A stretch of DNA of 35,362 nucleotides from UBA2029 sp037447125 (lineage in GTDB: Bacteria; Chloroflexota; Anaerolineae; Aggregatilineales; Aggregatilineaceae), in contig JBBIHG010000027.1 of assembly GCA_037447125.1 (NCBI GenBank), positions 1 through 35,362 on the forward strand, in the 5' to 3' direction. The translations under genes and the position numbers were made by a program. The notes beneath the pieces were generated by a model. It was not told the DNA's origin. It saw only the letters and a program-made list of their open reading frames with translations, and did no database searches. How positions within the stretch are numbered: position 1 is the stretch's first letter; every line of letters starts with the position of its first letter. Below, piece by piece: positions 8,968-16,121 of this stretch.

Positions 8968-10272
8968 CTACTGGTTGCCGTAGACTTCAAGGTACGCCTG
9001 GTCAACTGCTTCCTGAATCTTGACAATGGCTTCGTCGAGTGTCAGCTCACCGACGATCACCTGACTCAGGCGGTCGCGGATGTTCACGTTCAGCGGGAAC
9101 GTGATCGGGCTGTATTGCAGGCCATAAGCTTCGTCGGACAGCTTGGGCACTTCAGCCAGGAACGCGTTCAGCGCCTGCTCGACGTTCGGGTCGTCGGTCA
9201 CATAGGCAACGCCCTTCGTCGCCAGCCCGATATGGCCGGGGATGAACAGCGTCTTGGCCGTGAACTCGCCCAGAATTTCCTCGGAGGCAAGATACTCCAT
9301 GACTCTGGCCACTTCCTCCGGGTGGGCCGTCATGTTCAGCCCGGCCATCACCGCGCCACCGGGGATGCCGGTGCTGCCACCTTCGCCCCAGGGGTTGGGG
9401 ACGGCGTCCCAGTCGAAGGTCGCGCCGATGTCCTTGGAGAAGCCGGCGATCTGCCAGCTACCGCTCATGTACATCACCAACTGGCCGTTGACGAACTCCG
9501 GGCGGGCCGAGGCGTACTCACCGCCGCTCTCTACCCACACGCCCAGCGGGGTGATGTTGCGCGTGTGCCAGCCGATGATCATTTCGGCGGTCTTGCGGAA
9601 GCCGGGGCTGTCCACAGTGAAGGAACCATCCGGGTTGAGGAAGGTCGCGCCGTTGCTCAGCGCGGGTCCCCACACGCGGTGCCCGGAGCGGTCAATAGCG
9701 ACCGCATAGGGCACGCCGGTGACCTCGGCCACTTCCACCGCTGCCGCCTCCCAGTCCGCCCAGGTTGGCTGTTCCATGACATCGCTGGGCACGTCCACGC
9801 CCGCCTGCTCGAACAGCGTGCGGTTGATGAACGGGCCGGTTACGGTGAACTGGGTGGGGAAGCCGTAGATGCCCTGGTCGTCCTCACCTTTGCGGAAGGA
9901 ATTGAGCACTGGCTCGGCGAAGTTGGCCGTCCAGTATGCGGGGTCGGCCAGGTAGGGTGTCAGGTCGAGGTAGAACTCGCGGAACGCCGCCGTATCGGTC
10001 ACGCGAGCCATATCCGGGGCGTTGGCGCCGCCGGCCTCAACCTGCGCGCGCAGGATGTTGTGCAGGTCGGCGTAGGCCACAACATCAATCACGACCTTGA
10101 TGCCGGGATTCTCGGCTTCGAAGCGATCCAGCAGCTCGCGCAGCACATCGCCTTCGACACCATCGTTATACCACAGGATGCGCAGCTCCACCTGATCCTG
10201 GGCCAGCAGCGATGTCGCCGGGAACGCCAGGGCGACAATAAGTAGGAGCATCAACAGAGTGCGGACTTTCAC
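8968..10272 (-). CDS. ABC transporter extracellular solute-binding protein (family 1, sugar type)
   Basis: 434 residues with a clear signal peptide (MKVRTLLMLLLIVALAFPAT, cleavage after LLAQ or nearby). The mature protein starts VELRILWYNDGVEGDVL and has the family 1 pattern RFEAENPGIKVVIDVVAY, then a sugar-site-rich middle part (GIYGFPTQFTVTGPFINRTL) and PEEVARVMEYLASEE near the C-terminus. No lipobox Cys is visible, so it may be released or held by the permeases. The start is GTG at 10272, chosen because AGGAGG (complement of 10278-10283) lies 5 nt upstream. It is the first gene of a three-gene importer operon with its own promoter about 170 nt upstream. No ATPase gene is present in the operon. 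Confidence 0.94.
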   Translation of the reverse strand: MKVRTLLMLLLIVALAFPATSLLAQDQVELRILWYNDGVEGDVLRELLDRFEAENPGIKVVIDVVAYADLHNILRAQVEAGGANAPDMARVTDTAAFREFYLDLTPYLADPAYWTANFAEPVLNSFRKGEDDQGIYGFPTQFTVTGPFINRTLFEQAGVDVPSDVMEQPTWADWEAAAVEVAEVTGVPYAVAIDRSGHRVWGPALSNGATFLNPDGSFTVDSPGFRKTAEMIIGWHTRNITPLGVWVESGGEYASARPEFVNGQLVMYMSGSWQIAGFSKDIGATFDWDAVPNPWGEGGSTGIPGGAVMAGLNMTAHPEEVARVMEYLASEEILGEFTAKTLFIPGHIGLATKGVAYVTDDPNVEQALNAFLAEVPKLSDEAYGLQYSPITFPLNVNIRDRLSQVIVGELTLDEAIVKIQEAVDQAYLEVYGNQ

Positions 10273-10448
10273 GGGGACCTCCTAAGGCTTCTCTAAAGGC
10301 TTGGATGCAAACCAGGCAATCACGGACGGGCTAACTTGGTTCGGTGTCGTTCGCGGTCCTTTCTCTACAGTGAATAGGCGGCAGTGGCCTTCAGCAGATA
10401 GGGGGACACCAGAGATGGCAGATGCATCGGGCAAGATGTCCTGGTCCC

Positions 10449-10477
10449 ATTATACAGGCAGTTGAAACGCAGTGCAA
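10449..10477 (-). promoter_or_regulatory. Sigma-70-type promoter of the sugar importer operon at 10272
   Basis: On the minus strand a perfect -10 TATAAT (complement of 10449-10454) is preceded at exactly 17 bp by the -35 box TTGCAC (complement of 10472-10477). Transcription would start near 10442 and leave a leader of about 170 nt before the GTG. I see no known riboswitch fold in that leader. Confidence 0.75.
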
Positions 10478-10504
10478 TTAATTAATCACATGGATTATTT
10501 AATT
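10476..10504. promoter_or_regulatory. 29-bp AT-rich palindrome, probable operator
   Basis: The arm AATTAATTAATC (10476-10487) is followed by a 5-bp spacer ACATG and the arm GATTATTTAATT (10493-10504). The arms match in 11 of 12 positions as an inverted repeat. It overlaps the edge of the -35 box and extends upstream of it, where a regulator could either activate or block the importer promoter. It stands out strongly against the GC-rich surroundings. No regulator gene lies nearby. The rest of 10505-10604 holds only a hairpin. Confidence 0.6.
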
Positions 10505-10564
10505 CATCTGCGGCCACAGAGCCAGGAGACCGGCGCAACGCGCGCGGTTGCTGGCAGGGACAGC

Positions 10565-10591
10565 GCGGGGCGGCTGCACCAGCCACCCCGC
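10565..10591. terminator. Hairpin downstream of the oxidoreductase operon
   Basis: GCGGGG (10565-10570) pairs with CCCCGC (10586-10591), and inside it GGCT (10572-10575) pairs with AGCC (10581-10584) around a 5-nt loop with one mismatch. It lies 14 nt after the stop at 10605 on the minus strand. No T-run follows, so it may act as an RNA 3' end barrier or a factor-dependent terminator. Confidence 0.4.
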
Positions 10592-10604
10592 AGTCACGGC
10601 GCGA

Positions 10605-11618
10605 TCAGGAGAGGGGCAGGGCCACCGGCTGGCGAGTCGCCGCTGAGCGGTAGACCGCCGCGACGATCTCGGCGGCCTTCAGCCCGTCGTGTCCGGTGAC
10701 GGCGGGCGCGCGCCGCTCCTGCACGGCGGCGACGAACTCATCCACCAGGGCCTGGTTGGCATCCGATCCCCAGTACGACCAGGTCGGGCGGGCTGCGCCC
10801 TGCGCGTAGACTGACATCACCTGGCGGAAGGGGTCAACGATGACCAGGCCGCCCTCGCCGACCAGTTCCATCGTCAGCCCGCCCCAGGTGGGGTAGTGGG
10901 GTGGCTTGCTCCAGCTACAGTCAATGCTGGCAAAGGCGCCGTTGGCGAAGGTCAGCAGCACCAGGCCGCCTGTCTCGACATTGACGCCCGGCTCCTGGTA
11001 GAAGATGTGGTTTAGCTCGGCATAGACCTCGGTCACTTCGCTCTGGAAATACCAGCGCAGCAGGTCGGCCACGTGCACGGTGTGATCGGTCGCCGCGCCG
11101 CCGCCAGCCAGCGTCTTGTCGGCGAACCAGTCGCGCGGGTAAGCGGAGTGCAGGCGGGGAAGCTGGCCCTGGTTGGTTGTGTTGCAGCCGTAAACGGTGC
11201 CGAGTGCCCCGCTGTCCAGCACCTTCCTGGCTTCGATGGTGGGCGCGCTGAAGCGCATCGGGAAGGCCGTCATCAGCCTGACGCCCGCCCGCTCGCACGC
11301 ATTCATCATCGCCTGGGCGTCTTCGGGCGTGGTCGCCAGGGGCTTCTCGGAAAGGACATGAATACCAGCGGCGGCGGCCATCTCGGCCAGCGCGCGGTGA
11401 TGGGCGTTCTCCGAGCAGATGATCACGCCGTCCGGCTTCTCGGCGATCAGCGCCTGGTAGGTCGGAAACCAGCGCGCGCCCGTCTGCTCAGCGAAGTGCC
11501 GACCCCGGTCGGCGTCCTCGTCGGCGAAGCCGATGAACTCAACGGCGGGATTGGCGCGCAGATTGTGGAGGTAGCCCTCAGCGTGAACGTGGGCGAAACT
11601 CATGATAGCGCAACGCAT
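10605..11618 (-). CDS. Gfo/Idh/MocA family NAD(P)-dependent oxidoreductase
   Basis: 337 residues. The N-terminal Rossmann half begins MRCAIMSFAHVHAEGYL, lacking the classical GxGxxG because the loop reads SFAHVH; this occurs in some members of the family. The signature EKPLATTPEDA and the downstream AFPMRFSAP are present. In the C-terminal half GGGAATDHTVHVADLLRW carries the family's active-site His region. The ATG at 11618 has AGGAGG (complement of 11625-11630) 6 nt upstream, overlapping the stop codon of the preceding gene. The frame stays open upstream, but that extension lies inside the neighbour gene and is not used. Likely oxidises or reduces a sugar or inositol taken up by the importer encoded upstream; the exact substrate is unknown. 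Confidence 0.92.
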   Translation of the reverse strand: MRCAIMSFAHVHAEGYLHNLRANPAVEFIGFADEDADRGRHFAEQTGARWFPTYQALIAEKPDGVIICSENAHHRALAEMAAAAGIHVLSEKPLATTPEDAQAMMNACERAGVRLMTAFPMRFSAPTIEARKVLDSGALGTVYGCNTTNQGQLPRLHSAYPRDWFADKTLAGGGAATDHTVHVADLLRWYFQSEVTEVYAELNHIFYQEPGVNVETGGLVLLTFANGAFASIDCSWSKPPHYPTWGGLTMELVGEGGLVIVDPFRQVMSVYAQGAARPTWSYWGSDANQALVDEFVAAVQERRAPAVTGHDGLKAAEIVAAVYRSAATRQPVALPLS

Positions 11619-11628
11619 GAGGGGCCTC

Positions 11629-12621
11629 CTACAGGCTGACCGGCTGGCCGGTCCGGGCGGATTCAATGGCGGCCAGGGCGAGCCTGAGCGCGGCCAGACC
11701 GTCTTCGGCGGTGACGCGCGGCGTCGCACCGTGGGCGAGCACGTCGTAGAAGTGCTTGATCTCGACGACGTAGGGGTCTTCGAGCAGGGGGCTGCGCGGC
11801 ACGGCGATGTCTGGCGCGCCGCCCTCCTCGCGCGCCATCAGGTGGACGCTGAGCGCGGTCGAGCTGCCTGCCGGGTGCTCGATCAGCCCGCCGTCGCCGG
11901 CGATCTCCAGGCTGGTGCGAAACATGGGCGGCGGGTAGGCCCAGCCACCTTCGACATTGGACAGCGCGCCGTTGCGATGGCGCAAGATCGCCAGCGCGTA
12001 GTCACCGGGGGCGCCGGGCCGCGCGCTGCGCACGCTTTTGGCGAAGACGCTCTCGACCTCGCCCGCGATCCAGCGCGCGTAGTCCAGGTCGTGGATCATC
12101 AGGTCGAGCATCATCCCGCCAGACTTGGCGGCATCCAGGAACCAGTTGTCTTCGGCTCGCTTGGGCTGGAAGCTGACCCGTTTGAGCCGCACGACGCCGA
12201 CGCGGCCAATCTCGCCGCGCTCGACAATGGCCTTCGCCTGCGCGTACTCCGGGAAGAAGCGTACCACATGGGCCACCAGCAGCGTTACGCCCGCCTGACG
12301 GCAGGCCGCAACCAGCGCCTCGCCCTGCTCGGCGGTGCGCGCCAGCGGCTTCTCGCAGATGATGTGCTTGCCTTTGGCCGCGGCTTGCAGCACCATCTCG
12401 TAGTGCAGATGCGTGGGCGTGCAGATGTCCACCACATCCACTGCATCCAGTAGCGCGTCCAGCGCGGCGAAAGTCCGCCCGCCGTGCCGGGCGATAAGCG
12501 GGTCAATCTGGCTCTGGTCCAGCGAGTGGTAGCCGACCAGTTGCGCCGGTGTCTGGCCCCAGCCGGCGGCATGGTAGGCGCCCATGAAGCCGGCCCCGAC
12601 GATTCCCACTCGTAACATCAT
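11629..12621 (-). CDS. Gfo/Idh/MocA family NAD(P)-dependent oxidoreductase
   Basis: 330 residues with a textbook layout: Rossmann start RVGIVGAGFMGAYHA with GxGxxG, TPTHLHYEMVLQAAAKGKH, the signature EKPLARTAEQ, then GGMMLDLMIHDLDYARW with the conserved catalytic His-Asp pair. It ends in the alpha/beta C-terminal domain. It resembles myo-inositol 2-dehydrogenase-type enzymes in motif layout. Two adjacent ATGs (12621, 12618) follow AGAGGG. It lies between the MalG permease gene and the second dehydrogenase, tightly packed, so a sugar or cyclitol entering through this importer may undergo sequential redox steps by both enzymes. That pathway is inference. Confidence 0.94.
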   Translation of the reverse strand: MMLRVGIVGAGFMGAYHAAGWGQTPAQLVGYHSLDQSQIDPLIARHGGRTFAALDALLDAVDVVDICTPTHLHYEMVLQAAAKGKHIICEKPLARTAEQGEALVAACRQAGVTLLVAHVVRFFPEYAQAKAIVERGEIGRVGVVRLKRVSFQPKRAEDNWFLDAAKSGGMMLDLMIHDLDYARWIAGEVESVFAKSVRSARPGAPGDYALAILRHRNGALSNVEGGWAYPPPMFRTSLEIAGDGGLIEHPAGSSTALSVHLMAREEGGAPDIAVPRSPLLEDPYVVEIKHFYDVLAHGATPRVTAEDGLAALRLALAAIESARTGQPVSL

Positions 12622-12680
12622 TTACCCTCTCTTGGTGTCGGGCAATCCAGAACCACATCGCGCCCTATCGCAGCGCTCTC

Positions 12681-13541
12681 TCACTTGACGGCCCCTGCCG
12701 TCAGGCCGCGGATAAGCTGGCGCGAGAAGATGATATAGAGCACCACCACCGGTATCGCCGCCAGAGTCAGCGACGAGAGCACTGCGTTCCAGTCGCTGAT
12801 GAACTGGCCCAGGAAGGTCTGCGCGCCCAGGGTGACCGTCTTGTTGCGTTCGGACGGGGCCAGAATCAGCGGGAACCACAGGTCATTCCAGATCGGGATC
12901 ATGTTGAAGACCGCCACCGTGCCGATGGCCGGACGCACCAGGGGCAAGATCATGCGGTAGATGCGGTATTCGCTGGCCCCATCAACTCGCGCCGCATCTT
13001 TCAGGTCGCGGGGCACCTGTCTCATGAAGTTCGTCAGCACGAAGATGGCCAGCGGCAGCCCCGACGCCGTGTAGACCAGGATCAGTGCCCACAGGGTGTC
13101 TACGATGTCCAGCGTCACTGTCAGGCGCAGGATGCTCACCGTGCCCAGGCGGATGGGGATCATGATGCCCAGGGCCAGGTACAGCCCCATCAGCTTGTTG
13201 CCGGGGAAGCGGTACTCGGCCAGGGCCCAGGCGGCCATCGTCCCGGCGATCAGGATCAGCACCAGCGCACCCAGGGTCACGATCAGGCTGTTGACGAAGT
13301 AGTCGGGAAAATTGGCCCGCTTGAAGACGGTCTCATAGCCGATGGTGCTCCACGTCTCTGAATTGGGCAGGGCATAGGGCGTCTTGAAGATCGCCTTGCG
13401 CGTCTTGAACGAGTTGATCAGGATGAGCACGATCGGGAAGAGTGCCAGCGCGGTGTAGGCGAGCAGGATGCCATGGACAGCCATGAGCTGCAGGAAATGG
13501 GCCAGTCGCAGCCGGTGGCTAAAGGATGACAGAGACGACAT
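12681..13541 (-). CDS. Carbohydrate ABC transporter permease (MalG type)
   Basis: 286 residues, the standard MalG length with no insertion, in contrast to the permease at 6177-7814. Membrane segment 1 lies near 22-42 (ILLAYTALALFPIVLILI), then FKTRKAIFKTPYALP and five further segments. The EAA loop is DLKDAARVDGASEYRIYRMI followed by LPLVRPAIGTVAVF. The C-terminus RQLIRGLTAGAVK is typical. TAGGAG precedes the ATG by 9 nt. It is 12 bp downstream of its MalF partner, and the dehydrogenase genes follow. Confidence 0.94.
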   Translation of the reverse strand: MSSLSSFSHRLRLAHFLQLMAVHGILLAYTALALFPIVLILINSFKTRKAIFKTPYALPNSETWSTIGYETVFKRANFPDYFVNSLIVTLGALVLILIAGTMAAWALAEYRFPGNKLMGLYLALGIMIPIRLGTVSILRLTVTLDIVDTLWALILVYTASGLPLAIFVLTNFMRQVPRDLKDAARVDGASEYRIYRMILPLVRPAIGTVAVFNMIPIWNDLWFPLILAPSERNKTVTLGAQTFLGQFISDWNAVLSSLTLAAIPVVVLYIIFSRQLIRGLTAGAVK

Positions 13542-13553
13542 GGTTGTCCGCTC

Positions 13554-14495
13554 CTAAAGCTCGACTTGGGTCACGCGGCGCTGCCAGCCAAACATGTAGA
13601 GCAGCACGCCGGCCAGGATGATCAGGAACATGACGCCGGCGATGGTCGCTCCCATGGTGGGGTTGCCGGGCTGAAGCTGCTGCCCGAAGAAGGTTCGGTA
13701 AAAGAAAGTGCCCAGGATGTCCGTCGAGAAATTGGGGCCGGCGTTGACTTTCTGCGTGGTGTAAATGAGGTCGAAGGCGTTGAAGTTGCCCACGAAGGTC
13801 AGCACGCCCACAATGCCCACCGTTGGCAGGATGAGTGGGAACTTGATCCGCCAGAAGACACCCCAGGCAGTCGCCCCGTCCACGCGCGCGGCCTCGATCA
13901 GCTCGTCTGGGATGGCGATCAGCGCGGCCAGGAAGAGCATCATGGGGATGCCCACCCATTGCCACACCGAGATGAGCGACAGGGTAGGCAGGGCGGTCCC
14001 TTCCAGGCCCAGCCAGGGCTTCTTGGCGTATTGCTCCAGGCCGAGAGAGGTGAAGATGTCGCCGGAGATGCCCCACAGCGGGCTGAGGATCATGCTCCAG
14101 ATGAAGCCGATCAACACCACCGAGAGGACCGTGGGCGTGAAGATGAGCGTGCGGTAGACCGCCCTGCCACGAACAAAGGGAGAACTCAGCAGGGCGGCCA
14201 GCAGCAAGCCAATCGGATTCTGCACGAACATATGGATCGCGAAGAACTCGACGTTGTTGATGATGGCCCCCTTAAGTCGCGGCTCCCACAGCGGGTCGGT
14301 CATCAGCTTGTGGTAGTTGTCCAGGCCGACGAAGGACTCGTTCCCACGCTGGTCGCTTGTGTACAAGCTCAGGCGCAGTGAATCCACCAGAGGATAGGTC
14401 ATGAACGTGGTATAGATGATGAGAGCCGGGGCCAGGAAAACCAGAATGTGGACGGGGAAGCGGCGCTTGTCAGGCAGACGCAGGGCTGGATTCAT
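13554..14495 (-). CDS. Carbohydrate ABC transporter permease (MalF type)
   Basis: 313 residues with a six-segment MalF/UgpA layout. Segment 1 is HILVFLAPALIIYTTFMTYP, followed by VDSLRLSLYTSDQRGNESFVGLDNY in the first outer loop. The EAA loop is ELIEAARVDGATAWGVFWRI with FPLILPTVGIVGVL. An in-frame TTG lies at 14516, but it lacks a ribosome site, whereas AAAGAG lies a few bases before the ATG at 14495, so I start there. It follows the binding protein after a terminator-like hairpin at 14544-14572. Confidence 0.93.
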   Translation of the reverse strand: MNPALRLPDKRRFPVHILVFLAPALIIYTTFMTYPLVDSLRLSLYTSDQRGNESFVGLDNYHKLMTDPLWEPRLKGAIINNVEFFAIHMFVQNPIGLLLAALLSSPFVRGRAVYRTLIFTPTVLSVVLIGFIWSMILSPLWGISGDIFTSLGLEQYAKKPWLGLEGTALPTLSLISVWQWVGIPMMLFLAALIAIPDELIEAARVDGATAWGVFWRIKFPLILPTVGIVGVLTFVGNFNAFDLIYTTQKVNAGPNFSTDILGTFFYRTFFGQQLQPGNPTMGATIAGVMFLIILAGVLLYMFGWQRRVTQVEL

Positions 14496-14539
14496 CGCCA
14501 GGCTCTTTCTCAGCAAAGGGTGACGGGCCAGGATACGAA

Positions 14540-14572
14540 AAGAGAGGTGCCGATGCAGAGAATCGGCACCTC
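14540..14572 (-). terminator. Terminator-like stem-loop between binding-protein and permease genes
   Basis: An 11-bp perfect stem: GAGGTGCCGAT at 14544-14554 against ATCGGCACCTC at 14562-14572, with a 7-nt loop. On the minus strand it is followed by TCTTTTCG. It starts 18 nt after the stop of the binding-protein gene. It has the same position and form as the hairpin at 8886-8945 in the neighbouring importer operon, though the sequences are unrelated. Confidence 0.78.
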
Positions 14573-14589
14573 AGCCAGATCGTCTGGTC

Positions 14590-15870
14590 TTACCTGTTCA
14601 TCTGTGGCTCGTACCAGGTCTCCAGACCCTTCTGGACAATGTCGGCGGCCTCTTCGGGCGCGATCGTGCCGTTGAGCACCTCGGCGCTGTACAGCCAGAG
14701 GTCCTGCTCGTTATTAGGCTCGCCGCGCGACAGAATCTGGTAAGACGAGCGGATGGTGGATTCGCACTCGCCACGCCAGCTTATGAACTCCTGGGCCACC
14801 GGATTGTCGAGCGTGATCTCGTGATCCGACAGCGTGAAGAAGCCAGGGAGCGCGTTCGAGTAGATTTGGGCAAACTCCTGCGTGGTCATCCACTCCAGGA
14901 AGGTGAGCGCCGCCTCCTGGTTAGGGCTGGCGGGGTTCAGGCCCATGGCGATGTCCACATGGTCGCTGATGTAGCACGTGTCCCCTTCGTTGGGCACGGG
15001 CGGCTTGAAGGCGTACATGTTCAGGTCGGGGTTCATCAGCCCGAAGACGCCGATCTCCCAGGAGCCGGTGGGATAGATGGCCGCTTCTTCCAGGGCGGCG
15101 AAGAGGTTCTGCGAGTCGGGATAGGTCAGGGCCTGGTAGCCATCGGGCAGGTAGGGGATCCAGCGAGCCAGGGCCTGGAACGCCTCCAGGAAGCCGCCCT
15201 CGTTGTAGCCGATAGTGCCGTTGATCAGGCCCAGGCGGCCTTCCTCGCCCTTCCAGTAGTTCGGGCCGATGTTCTGGAAGCCCATGGTGGCTGCTTCCCA
15301 CTGGTCGCGGGTGCCCATGGCCAGCGGGGCGTAGTCGCTCTCGTCCTTGACCTTCTGCAGCAGGGCCAGGAATTCCGCTTCGGTCTGCGGCTCTTCCAGG
15401 CCCAGTTCGTCGAAGATGGCTACGTTGTACATGAAGCCGTGAATGACCGAGGCCATGGGGACGCAGAAGACATCCGCGCCGTCATCGGTGATCCACGCAC
15501 TGCGGGCCACGTCGCCGAAATGCTCCAGGCCGGGCAGGTCATTGAGCGAGGCCAGGTGCCCCTTGTTGAAGAGTTCCAGCGACTTGTCGAATGGACGGCA
15601 GGTGATCAGGTCGCCAGCCGTGCCGCCCAGCAGCTTGGCGTCGAGTGCCGCGTTGTATTCGGCGGGAGCTGTCGGGGCGAAGATAACCTCAATGTCTGGG
15701 TAGTGCGCGTTGAAGGCCGGGATGATCACGTCTTCCCAGAGAATCAAGTCATCGTTGCGCCAACTCTCGATGACGAGCGTAGCCTTCTCCTGCGCCTGAG
15801 TACTGGAAACAGCGGGCGCGAAGGCCACAACAAGCGCCAGAGCCAATGCCAAAGTGGCGAACTTCTTCAT
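14590..15870 (-). CDS. ABC transporter extracellular solute-binding protein (family 1, sugar type)
   Basis: 426 residues. The signal peptide is MKKFATLALALALVVAFAPA, with cleavage likely after STQA. The mature protein opens with KATLVIESWRNDDLILWEDV and PAFNAHYPDIEVIFAP, the family 1 N-terminal lobe. The segment LAMGTRDQWEAATMGFQNI is typical of the sugar-binding cleft, and ASPNQEAALTFLEWMTTQEFAQ is the usual C-terminal helix region. AAGGAG lies just before the ATG. It is first in the operon binding protein, MalF, MalG, two dehydrogenases. The substrate is not evident; the dehydrogenases suggest a sugar, sugar acid or inositol. Confidence 0.94.
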   Translation of the reverse strand: MKKFATLALALALVVAFAPAVSSTQAQEKATLVIESWRNDDLILWEDVIIPAFNAHYPDIEVIFAPTAPAEYNAALDAKLLGGTAGDLITCRPFDKSLELFNKGHLASLNDLPGLEHFGDVARSAWITDDGADVFCVPMASVIHGFMYNVAIFDELGLEEPQTEAEFLALLQKVKDESDYAPLAMGTRDQWEAATMGFQNIGPNYWKGEEGRLGLINGTIGYNEGGFLEAFQALARWIPYLPDGYQALTYPDSQNLFAALEEAAIYPTGSWEIGVFGLMNPDLNMYAFKPPVPNEGDTCYISDHVDIAMGLNPASPNQEAALTFLEWMTTQEFAQIYSNALPGFFTLSDHEITLDNPVAQEFISWRGECESTIRSSYQILSRGEPNNEQDLWLYSAEVLNGTIAPEEAADIVQKGLETWYEPQMNR

Positions 15871-15977
15871 ATGTCTCTCCTTCGCGGATGCTTAACTCTG
15901 TAGACTGCGGCAGGGTGAACTGACAAACGAGCAGGTCTCTACGCGGCTTGGCACCTCCTTATCTGAATACTGCCCAC

Positions 15978-16008
15978 ATTGTAGCACATCCCGTCGATCT
16001 CGGTTCAA
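15978..16008 (-). promoter_or_regulatory. Probable promoter of the second sugar importer operon
   Basis: On the minus strand an extended -10, TGCTACAAT (TACAAT is the complement of 15978-15983), lies 19 bp after a TTGAAC -35-like box (complement of 16003-16008). The spacing is long but the TGn extension compensates. The leader to the ATG at 15870 would be about 100 nt. Confidence 0.55.
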
Positions 16009-16042
16009 TTTCGGTCTCGTCACGCCTCGCGCGCAATTCGCC

Positions 16043-16072
16043 TGCCCAAGATCGCTCCCAGACTGGTATACT
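16043..16072 (+). promoter_or_regulatory. Probable extended -10 promoter of the class V aminotransferase gene
   Basis: TATACT at 16067-16072 is preceded by TGG, giving an extended -10. The -35 region (TGCCCA near 16043) is poor. The start of transcription near 16079 gives a 43-nt leader to the ATG at 16122 and falls inside the longer open frame that begins at 15948. This supports the shorter start. Confidence 0.4.
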
Positions 16073-16121
16073 GGAGTCACTGCCACGCGGAATCAGGTTC
16101 GATGTCGAGGGTTCACGTCTC

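Noticed and set aside
8731..10245. Plus-strand open frame of 504 codons opposite the solute-binding protein
   Set aside because: Antisense shadow of a gene with signal peptide, ribosome site and family motifs; its composition is not protein-like.
10273..10448. Possible riboswitch in the 170-nt leader of the first sugar importer operon
   Set aside because: I could not recognise any conserved aptamer core, and sugar importers are rarely riboswitch-controlled.
15948..16121. N-terminal extension of the class V aminotransferase
   Set aside because: It overlaps promoter-like elements on both strands and lacks family similarity; the start at 16122 is preferred.
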